Source: Rhabdophis nuchalis (taxonomy: Eukaryota > Chordata > Lepidosauria > Squamata > Natricidae). From it: a DNA stretch of 64,000 bases. The stretch lies in assembly GCA_039707465.1 (NCBI GenBank), contig CM077644.1, positions 77,894,875 through 77,958,874 on the forward strand, in the 5' to 3' direction. A program made the position numbers and the translations under genes. The notes below the pieces were generated by a model. That model was not told the DNA's origin and ran no database searches. It saw nothing but the letters and a program-made list of their open reading frames with translations. Shown here in pieces: positions 57,101 to 64,000 of this stretch; position 1 is the stretch's first letter; each line of letters opens with the position of its first letter.

Positions 57101-60100
57101 GAATAATTCATATTACCTCTGTGTATGCATGCTTTATAACTGATATATTGATTAGAAATATTCCATTGTCAATGATAAAAGCTTGAATATTGCAACTATG
57201 TGAAGATTTGATAGGGAGTTTCAATTCAAAGGTAGTTTGATTAAACTCTTTGAATCAAATTAATTTTTTCAATTGGTTCGTTGATCCAGATCAAATTATT
57301 GAATTAAACTTGTTGTCCCTGGATTGATTTGAAGGGTGGTAGCCTTCACACGTGTTGAAAGCTCCCCCTAAAATTGTCTGAATCAACAATGTAATTCAGA
57401 GATTTGAATCAAATCAACCTAGAGACCCAAATCAAGTAGTTTACATTGGATTGCTTTGATTATTCAAGTCTAAACAATGTGAATCTGCTCTGAATTTAAG
57501 ATTTTTTAAATCCCTGCCTCAGAATTTACTTTTTTGTATGTGGGGGAGAGTCTTCTGCTGATTTGCATTTAAAGCTTTATTAACCCCTTCAACTATTATC
57601 CTTGTAAGTGCAATATTTCCTTTGCATCACTTTTTAGCTGCTTGATGCCTCCTGAAAGTCACTGAAACCTCCGGACCACTCAAAATGATGCTCCAAGCAA
57701 ATCGGACGTCACTTCCGGTTTCGTCGGCACATCATTTTGTGTGCTTGGAGGCTTCAAGGATGTTCATGAAGCCTCCGGAGGGCCTCCAGGGAGTGGGGGG
57801 CACGGAGGAGGCTCTTTTCACCCTCCCCAGCCTCCTATAAAGCCTCTGGAGCCTGGGGAGGGTGAAAAGGGCATGCAAAAAAGGGCATGCAAAAAATTCA
57901 GCTGGCCAGCGTGCGCATGCGCACTGGCCAGCTGACAGGGCATCATCTCATGCCCTGACAAATGGCTCTACGTGCTCCCTGTGGCATGTATGCCATAGGT
58001 TCGCCATCACTGATCTAAATTATATCTTCTTTATCTTATTATGAATCTTTAGGTGGAAGCTTTGAGAGAATGAAGCTGTGGTGGATGTTATTACTTTATA
58101 TCTATCTGAGAGAACAGTGACATATGGAAGATTATGATTTGGAATGAAAGAAGTAGAAATGGTAGAATTTAAGTAAAATGAAAGAAAAGATGAAACAAAA
58201 CTGAGATCATCACATGTTCCTTGAGATGACCAGCTGTGAAAAAGAAAAGAAAAGAAATGTTTAAAAAGGCCTTTTGCTGAATATTCTCCTAAATTGAAGT
58301 GGCATCAGATTTCATTTATTCTTTTAGCATTTTTGAGATCATGCTTTGTAGGTTGCTTTGAATTTTTAAAAGATTTCTAAAAAAGAAAAGAAAAATTTAA
58401 TCTTGACATAACAAGAGCAAGGGGCATACATACTTGCATTATATGATAAATTCTGTGGTTTTCAAGAAAAAAGTTATGCCATTCTCAATAGTACAACTTA
58501 CATCTGATAATGTTTCTGGTATTTTCTGAACTTCTGAGGTGGAATAAGCAGTATTTGGCTTTAACTTTTGTTTCAGGATTAAGAAGTTTCCATCTGCAGT
58601 CTTCAAATTAGCTTTTAGAAATGCATCATGAAAACAAAAGCCAGAATAAAACAGGAATAAATATCACATAAGTACAGAGGCTTGTCAGGAAAAAATAAGG
58701 CTGGCCTTGCCTTGAAGATGGCATCTCTATGTCACTTTGGCATCAGTCTGGAATTCTTAGATCAGTGTTTCTCAATCTTGGCCATTTGAAGATGTCTGCA
58801 CTTCAACTCCCAGAATTCTCCAACCAATGAATTCTGGGAGTTGAAGTCCAGACATCCAAGTGGCCAAGGTTATAGAGAAACACTGGCTTAGATGGATTGT
58901 CCAAACTATATACTTAATTGATTTTTGAGAAATGAGATATTTACTCTAGATGGAAATGATGGAAAGTGAAATCTAATATCTGAACAAAGTTGCTCTACAA
59001 GTAGAAAACACATTACTGAATTTAGGGAACATTATCAATGTTAATGCCAGTTACATATTAAAAGGGAATTTGGTCTTTCATTGTATGTACTCAAAGGGAT
59101 TATGTAACACATTGCAAAGTTTTTATCAGCAATGTTTAAAAAGTACTATCCCACATCAAAAGAATTGCTGATGTCAGATGGATTGTAAAAAGAAGTACAT
59201 AGAATTAAAGAGTAAATTTTTAATATTATAACAGGAAATGTAAATGAGGTGGGACTTTATTTCAACCACAACCTTCAAATTATATACAATTTGAATATAT
59301 TTCTCATATGACAAACTTCTCTTTTCCCAGATACCAACACTAACATTCGCATAGACTTAAAAAAAACAAAAGACAAAAGCCATATGAAGCAGCAGGGGTG
59401 GAAGAAATGAGTTAAAATTGGGGAAGATAGGTAAGTAAGCAGGTAGAACAAAGAGGGGGGAGAGGAGAGAGAATTTAAAATTTAGAATCCTTCGTTAATT
59501 ATAAAATAATTTTCTTAATACCTTGCAAGTTTGGATTCCCACTTCATGGTAAACTATTACTTTGCGACTTAGTGCTTAAAATGTGATTTTCTTAGTGAGG
59601 TTTTTCCTTTTTTTAACCAAATCAGTTTTAGACATAAAGAGTAGAAGTGCAAGTCAGAACTTTGCTGGGGTTTCTTGCTTTGCACAAACTCATATGATAT
59701 CTAGATGCTTTTAAAAAATTACATTTTTCGGCATATTTACATCTTTATTTCTTGCCCAAGCCGAATCCCAACAGAATAATTCATTTCCTTTTGGGATATG
59801 GGGGATCATACAAATTTATTATTTTAGGGACTGCAAAGCCTGAAAATCTCTGGCTTAATGTATTATGTGAACCCAGTTTCCCTGGTTTGAAAAAATATTA
59901 TTTATGAGTTAGTGCAGAGGTTCTTAATCTGGGGTTCATGGATTCTCTTGGAGTGTATAAGCAGATTTCAGGGGATTCGTGAACTTAGATGGGGGTGGGG
60001 AATTGCAACTTGATTTTCACGAATTCATTTTAAACATTGAAATATATTTTTTTCTGAAAAGGGATCCATAGATTTACCAGATTCTTAAAAGGGTCCATCC

Positions 60101-63054
60101 CAGAGATGGTATTCAGCAGGTTCTGACCAGTTCTGGAGAACCGGCAGTGGCAATTTTGAGTAGTTCGGGGAACCAGTAAATACCACCTCTGACTGGCCCT
60201 GCCCCCATCTATTCTCTGCCTCCCGAGTCCCAGCTGACCAGGAGGAAATGGGGATTTTGCAGTAAACTTCCCCTGGAGTGGGAGGGAATGGAGATTTTAC
60301 AGTATCCTTCTCCTGCCACACCCACAAGGCATGCCACATCACATGAAGCCACACCCACAGAACCAGTAGTAAAAAAATTTGGTCCATCTCCCCAAAAGTT
60401 TAAGAAACCTTGAAAGAGTGGATCATGTGATCCCAGGCAACTGTGATTTATTGAATAAACATTGATTAAGTAAACTGTGACTGGCAATGATTGAAAATCC
60501 AGTTATAGATTCCCAGTTGAAAACTTACTAAATAAATATAATGAATATGTCTTTCAAATCATTTGCCTTACATTTCAGATACCTTGGAGCACTAGATGGC
60601 CTCACAGCAGATTTGTCAGAATAATTATTCCTAGAGAAGCGCTTTGATAATGCAGAACTCGAAGTACTAGACATATCCCAGCTGTAAAATACAAAATTGG
60701 CTTAATGTAAATGTCCTGAAACAGTTCAAGAAAATGACTTCAATAATTTGTGAACATTTAGGATAGATTTACACACACACTTGCATGGAATTAGTTTCTA
60801 AAGATTTCACAGGCCTCTGTAAACAAATATTTATTTTTATTTATTTTATTAGGAACTGAAGGTGCATAGGTAGTGCTCCCCCCCCCCCCCCAATTACAGT
60901 CCTTTGAGGAAGGTTGGACAGAGAAAGTATGAGTGACTGAAAGTCATCCAGGTTTTCCTGGATAAGGGTGTTCTGTGTGGATGAATATCTCAAGATTCTT
61001 TCTCCTATTTTTTCAATGGTTGCATTGTTCATTATTGTATTGCATTGCATTGCATTATATTGTACTAGTTCCATGGTGAAACCTGTCTGTCTTTACATCA
61101 CATATGTCAGCTTTCCTGGCCTGCCAACTGCAGCCAACCCAAGTTCTGAAAGATCTGCACTGATCTGACCAAAAATATGCACTTAGTACAAAGTGAATAT
61201 GTGTATGAGGTGTATGCGCACAGTTTGGTTTATATCATTGTTGCATGGAGCAGTAATAAAAGAATCTTTATTTCTACTTCAGCAATGTTGAGTGAAGTGG
61301 TGATTCTTGGTTCCTTTCATTCATCTTTGTGATTCTGATGGTAATGAAGCTGAAAATATGGAGTGGATTTATGGAATTACCCTGAGCTATATAAATGTGT
61401 GTGTAGTTTGGAAAAGTGGGTGGCTTACAGATGTTTAGGACATCCCTTTATACCCTTTAAACTCTGGAAGATCTTTCATCAAACTTTCTGCTATTGTGTC
61501 TCTTAACATGCCACTCAACACTCATTGTGGTCTTGACAGAAGTGGACAATACATAGCAAAACTGAAATACCGCTCAGATCAGATCAAAGAAGTCTTACCT
61601 TTCAGGCATCACAGTCAAACTCTGCGCCTTTTCTGTAATGTATGAATTATGTAAAGACGGAATTGCTGGAATATTTGATTTCTTAGTTGTAGGTTCATAA
61701 AACAATTTAAAATCAAATGTCAATGGAGTTCTGTGATAGGGTTGTAATTGTACGTTCCCAATATTCTGACACTGATTTAAAAAACACACACATACATGGA
61801 AATCATTAGTATCTAGCTTGTAAAGTCACTTTTCTCTACTATGTAAAGCACCAAGGTAGTTTTTAAAAATATCAATACTTATACAGATTGTGTGAGTAAT
61901 TAGCTATAGTTTCAGGTAACTCCTTTTTAAACAAGCCCCATCAGGAAAGAGGTAGCCTGGTGTTCAAAGGGTTCATTTTTTAAGGCATAAAGGTAAAGGT
62001 TCTCCCACACATGTGTGCTAGTCGTTCCCGACTCTAGGGGACGGTGTTCATCTCCATTTCTAAGCCAAAGAGCCAGAGCTGTCCGAAGATGTCCCTGTGA
62101 TCATGTGGCCAGCATGACTAAAGGCTGAAGGTGCATGGAGCACTGTTACTTTCCCACCAAAGTGGTTCCTATTTTTCTATTTGCATTTTTTACATGCTTT
62201 CGAACTGCTAGGTTGGCAGAAGCTGGGGCAAGTAGCAGGAGCTCACTCCGTTATGTGGTGCTAGGGATTCAAACCACTAAACTGCCGACCTTCTGATTGA
62301 CAAGCTGAGCCATAAGGCATAATACTGAGCCATAATACAAGGCATAAACACATACAAATGAAGGTAACATTTTAGAGAACATAACATTTTAGAGAACACA
62401 CAGGTAAACAACAAATTCAGATCATCCAATGTTGAAATTGCATTCCAATCAGAATGGGGCAAAAGATTCATCCTCTGCTCCGCAAGCCCAAATATTCCAG
62501 AACAGCTTTTTTGTGGGATGTATGAAGAATGAAAAGAGATGAAGACAAGAGGATCCATGGGATGTGATGGGGGGAAAATCAAGATGGTGGCCATGACAGT
62601 CTGACTGAAACTCGATCCATTTTTATGTGATTCACATAAAACAGAATTTCAGTTGTAGCCACCATCTTGGCATTTTTTTCACTTTGTGGATCCCAGGGAG
62701 GAGAAGACTCCCTCCTTTCCATTCTGTTGATAGAAGCAATGCCATTGTTCAAACGGGAACCCAGTTATGAAACATTAATTGCCCTCAGTAAAGCTGAGAG
62801 GGACTTTTATGTTTCACTCCACATTTTATTTATGTACAGGAAGTTTGAATCAGTTCTTAGAATCCTAATGAATCCAAGTTCTGTGGCTTTCTTGAAGCTC
62901 ATAGGAAAAAAACATACTGTACGTTCTAAAAGCTCAATCACAACTTTCTGTTGTATATTATCTCAAAAGTTACCTCCACCATGTCATATTTGCTCAGTTT
63001 TTTCTTCTCATATCGCTTCAACACATCTAGTTTTACTAGTACTCTCTGAGCCAT
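44154..63054 (-). CDS. C1orf141: C1orf141 homologue, apparently intact (7 coding exons)
   Basis: Exons (transcript order): 63054-62974, 61771-61599, 60681-60572, 58611-58502, 54259-54172, 48091-47896, 45161-44154. Recognised from the start (MAQRVLVKLDVLKRYEKKK resembles human MAEKILEKLDVL), the RTPLTFDFKLFYEP block (human IPLTFDFQLEFEE), KSNL in exon 3/4, and KKARPLLPLNIMDEL in exon 6, plus its place upstream of SLC35D1 on the same strand. About 590 residues, longer than the 400 of human, mainly in the last exon. The protein is Lys/Ser-rich without TM segments, signal peptide or a known catalytic motif; probably largely disordered. Function is unknown. Six of the exons join in clean phase; the 58502/54259 junction is 2 nt off with the obvious sites. 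Confidence 0.82.
45162..45580 (-). other. C1orf141 intron 6, left part
   Basis: No feature seen before the retrotransposon insertion at 45581. Confidence 0.5.
45581..47050 (+). mobile_element. Young non-LTR retrotransposon, copy 2
   Basis: Perfect 15-bp TSD tctaatttataatct at 45566-45580 and 47051-47065. Equivalent to 21911-23377 of copy 1 with only scattered differences, so 5'-truncated inside the RT. The frame 45843-46796 covers the thumb region and an intact zinc-knuckle-like CICGKREVEDISHVLLHC, which copy 1 has lost to a 4-bp deletion. A 1-bp deletion at about 45670 breaks the upstream frame. Antisense within the last intron of C1orf141. Confidence 0.92.
47896..48091 (-). CDS. C1orf141: C1orf141 homologue, exon 6
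   Basis: Acceptor ttttaaag, donor GTATGT, phase 2 in and phase 0 out. Encodes KANLPKDYLINDGQNIQAGF and later KKARPLLPLNIMDELESSKY, the best-conserved part against the human sequence. Confidence 0.85.
48240..48620 (+). mobile_element. Very old CR1/L2-type LINE remnant
   Basis: A frame piece reading GLLDYTIYMGWRQTLQLAEN recalls the [13 protein letters not shown]...LQLVQNA block. Heavily decayed; borders approximate. Confidence 0.45.
48621..50979 (-). other. C1orf141 intron 5, largely unassigned
   Basis: AT-rich, with a short family P-like fragment at 49640-49760 (acaagcaaagtcaatgg). No exon was seen. Confidence 0.4.
50980..51375 (+). mobile_element. BovB/RTE LINE 3' end
   Basis: Ends with ccaagagtcggacacgactg followed by a CAACAACAA-like tail, the known BovB 3' terminus. 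The RT is absent. Confidence 0.75.
51750..52176. mobile_element. Possible solo LTR
   Basis: Starts tgtcagccctgaaggcc and ends gactctggca, with flanks cccgt (51745-51749) and cccat (52177-52181) matching 4 of 5. Length (427 bp) and ends suit an LTR, but promoter motifs are unclear. Confidence 0.4.
52182..52640. other. GC-richer block, not identified
   Basis: A family Z-like start (ttccctgaaaa) is followed by a GC-rich stretch with gatcccaa(t/c) repeats. No convincing gene. Confidence 0.35.
52870..53105 (+). mobile_element. CR1 LINE 3'UTR
   Basis: Contains ggaatggcttgccttcagaa, gaggtttttaagaagaga, gggttggactagaagacc and the terminal attctgtattct octamer-like repeat of CR1. Confidence 0.8.
53505..53680 (+). 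repeat. Interspersed SINE-like repeat, family S (partial)
   Basis: Shares aaaggttc, gactctaggaggcggtgc, catctcc and catgtggctggcatgacta with 61985-62320. Confidence 0.65.
53681..54171 (-). other. C1orf141 intron 5, nothing recognised
   Basis: AT-rich sequence before exon 5. Confidence 0.4.
54172..54259 (-). CDS. C1orf141: C1orf141 homologue, exon 5
   Basis: Acceptor tctgtttcag, donor GTAATT. Only one frame is open: NIINQAAICAEARREPIQDH then LQSIGQDE plus a split Arg, which joins exon 6 correctly. It needs one base carried in from the previous exon. Confidence 0.75.
54393..54655. repeat. Interspersed repeat family Z, best copy
   Basis: Starts catgtttccctgaaaataag and ends cttattttcaggaaaacagg, an inverted-repeat pair, with ggccttattttcggggaggt inside. 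The inverted ends support a DNA-transposon origin. Confidence 0.65.
54660..56500 (-). other. C1orf141 intron 4, mostly unassigned
   Basis: Contains a short BovB-like end in reverse at 55985-56045 (cgtgaccgactcttggccac) and an (ATTA)n patch near 55110. No exon of the size needed to repair the exon 4/5 phase was recognised. Confidence 0.4.
56503..56605. repeat. Short palindromic repeat, family K
   Basis: Inverted arms ggatggcgaccatgactg and cagccaccatcttgag; a second copy is at 62575-62690. Confidence 0.6.
56815..56975 (+). mobile_element. tRNA-derived SINE
   Basis: The head has an A-box-like tagtagttaaagg and a B-box-like gttctagttcc, followed by the family body gagtgactttgggctagcca and ctctctctcagccctac. 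The 3' part is shared with 26440-26605. Confidence 0.65.
57640..58012. mobile_element. hAT-like MITE, family G
   Basis: Ends cataggttcgccatcactg, the complement of the family start. The interior is GC-rich with direct repeats (agcctcc, ggggagggtgaaaa, aagggcatgcaaaa). The left end is uncertain. Confidence 0.65.
58502..58611 (-). CDS. C1orf141: C1orf141 homologue, exon 4
   Basis: Acceptor tttctaaaag, open frame SNLKTADGNFLILKQKLKPN then TAYSTSEVQKIPETLSD, strong donor GTAAGT in phase 0. The phase conflicts with exon 5; a weak GTACTA donor 7 nt further on would repair it. Confidence 0.72.
58763..58885. mobile_element. hAT-like palindromic MITE with 8-bp TSD
   Basis: 123 bp, arms cagtgtttctcaatcttggc and its complement, core ccagaattc / gaattctgg. 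The flanks tcttagat and gcttagat match 7 of 8. Confidence 0.85.
58886..59914 (-). other. C1orf141 intron 3, nothing recognised
   Basis: AT-rich sequence without identified repeat or exon. Confidence 0.4.
59915..60102. repeat. Old hAT-Charlie-like repeat
   Basis: Starts cagaggttcttaatctgggg and has gggattcgtgaacttaga and gggatccataga near the end, the layout of ancient amniote hAT MITEs. Diverged. Confidence 0.5.
60094..60385 (+). repeat. Interspersed repeat family Q
   Basis: Contains ggtattcagcaggttctgac, gggattttgcagtaaacttc and ctcctgccacacccaca, matching the reverse copy at 41535-41820. Confidence 0.65.
60572..60681 (-). CDS. C1orf141: C1orf141 homologue, exon 3
   Basis: Acceptor attttacag; encodes WDMSSTSSSALSKRFSRNNY then SDKSAVRPSSAPRYLK; donor GTAAGG in phase 1 closes with exon 4 as KSNL. 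Confidence 0.8.
60682..61598 (-). other. C1orf141 intron 2, nothing firm
   Basis: Contains a poly-C run near 60880 and a (gcatt)n-like patch near 61035. No exon. Confidence 0.4.
61599..61771 (-). CDS. C1orf141: C1orf141 homologue, exon 2
   Basis: Acceptor tttaaatcag, donor GTAAGA. Encodes CQNIGNVQLQPYHRTPLTFD then FKLFYEPTTKKSNIPAIPSL; the PLTFDF core is shared with human C1orf141. Confidence 0.85.
61985..62320 (+). repeat. SINE-like repeat family S, full-length-looking
   Basis: Runs from aaaggtaaaggttctcccac to ctgattgacaagctgagcc, including tgctttcgaactgctagg and tagggattcaaacca, which looks like a B box. A squamate SINE is likely; class not proven. Confidence 0.65.
62575..62690. repeat. 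Short palindromic repeat, family K
   Basis: Arms aaaatcaagatggtggccat and tagccaccatcttggcattt, paired around a cataaaa-containing loop; a second copy at 56503-56605. Confidence 0.65.
62974..63054 (-). CDS. C1orf141: C1orf141 homologue, exon 1 (start codon)
   Basis: ATG at 63054-63052, MAQRVLVKLDVLKRYEKKKL then SKYDMVE, donor GTAACT in phase 0. The start is chosen for its match to the human N-terminus; any 5'UTR exon lies further right. Confidence 0.85.
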
Positions 63055-64000
63055 ATTTACCCTTTTCTATAGAGAAAGCAGTTCTTTAATTCTGAAAGAA
63101 ATGAAACAGATAAAAATCAGAAAAAGTATTGAATAAGAATCGATTGTGCTCACGAACAAAAACCTCCTCCTTTTAGGGATTATTTTATGAAACTGGCCTA
63201 GTTGATGCCCTACCCCATGAAACTATGCAAGCAAAGTTGCTAATCCAGAATGCTAAAATATGCAATCAGTTTAACAGAAAGATTTTGGCTAAAAAGATGT
63301 CACATCTTTAAAAACAAAAGTCTCTGGACATGCAGAATATACCTCTGACATCTTCAGTCAGAAGGCAGAGGCTCTTGATTGTCAATTACTGTCCTGTTAC
63401 CTGAGGGCGGATACTGTCAGATAATTAAGTTTTATTGAATGAGTTCCTTTATAAGCTAGTTACAGTCATATGCCTTTCTCCACATAAACTGCTAAATGGA
63501 TCGGGTAACTCCTGTCATTAAACGACATTTATGGATGTAGAGTGCCAAGCTGATCTAGGTAGAACTCCTACACTGCCGGTGACGCAGACCTTCTAAATCA
63601 ATTGTCAGTGAAGTTCTGTTAAATGTGTATAAGGAAGGTTTTAGAACCTTCCTAATGCCTCACAGGAGAGCCTTTTCCCTGGCGATGGAAGTGCCCTCCC
63701 TTCAGTGGGGCTAGAGGAGAAATATCAAAACAATCCCCTATCCAATAACAATGGTGTCCCTGCCAGAATGGAGAGGCAGGAATAACTCACCATGTTCTAC
63801 TTGATAAGAATTTTCTAATCCTGTTTGGTTTCTCTATTAGATGATTGCTAGTGGGCTTCCCAGGTCATTTCTGTGCATCGTTTTTATGTTCTGGCAACAG
63901 CTCCATCATAAAGTAATCTGGGTACATTTTGTGTGGGGCCATGTAAGATCAGGAAGATGTTGATTCTTCCAAAATGTCATCAATAACTGGTTTGGGTTTT
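63055..64000 (-). other. Upstream flank of C1orf141
   Basis: Expected to hold the 5'UTR or promoter. No CpG-rich block or TATA box stands out, and no IL23R exon was seen. Confidence 0.4.

Noticed and set aside
63055..64000. Search for the first IL23R exon expected by synteny
   Set aside because: No signal-peptide exon or IL23R-like peptide was seen; the gene would start further right.

Overview
This is vertebrate nuclear DNA. The genes have introns with GT/AG borders, the sequence is AT-rich, and it carries CR1/L2-type, BovB-type and other non-LTR elements, many hAT-like MITEs, a tRNA-derived SINE and long simple repeats. The repeat mixture and the divergence of the coding exons point to a squamate reptile, most likely a snake. 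That is an inference; no species can be named from the sequence alone.

Three protein-coding genes were rebuilt exon by exon. (1) The 3' part of MIER1 on the + strand: five coding exons, 305-8631, with the stop at 8629-8631. (2) A complete SLC35D1 on the - strand: 12 coding exons, start codon at 41068, stop at 17312-17314, 359 residues, including a 34-nt micro-exon. (3) A homologue of human C1orf141 on the - strand: seven coding exons, start codon at 63054, stop at 44154-44156. The order and strands match, as I recall it, the human chromosome 1p31 block MIER1-SLC35D1-C1orf141 that precedes IL23R. IL23R would lie to the right of the window and is not seen.

Layout: 1-8631 MIER1 exons and introns; 8632 to about 17311 the facing 3' ends of MIER1 and SLC35D1 with long putative 3'UTRs; 17312-41068 SLC35D1, whose introns hold most of the mobile DNA; about 40500-41300 the GC/CpG-rich SLC35D1 promoter and first exon; 41300-44150 a nest of repeats; 44154-63054 C1orf141; 63055-64000 its upstream flank.

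The genes do not form a pathway. MIER1 is a nuclear corepressor subunit, SLC35D1 an ER nucleotide-sugar transporter, and C1orf141 is uncharacterised.

The most notable mobile DNA is: two near-identical copies of a young non-LTR retrotransposon (21528-23377 and 45581-47050) with target-site duplications; two solo LTRs in SLC35D1 introns with exact TSDs; a LINE inserted into another LINE in the opposite orientation; an almost perfect 135-bp palindromic hAT MITE and a 22-bp relic of the same kind; and a head-to-head repeat pair forming a roughly 740-bp inverted repeat in SLC35D1 intron 1. I found no CRISPR array, bacterial operon or clearly new molecular system. The least understood item is the C1orf141 homologue, including one splice junction whose reading phase does not close with the obvious donor.
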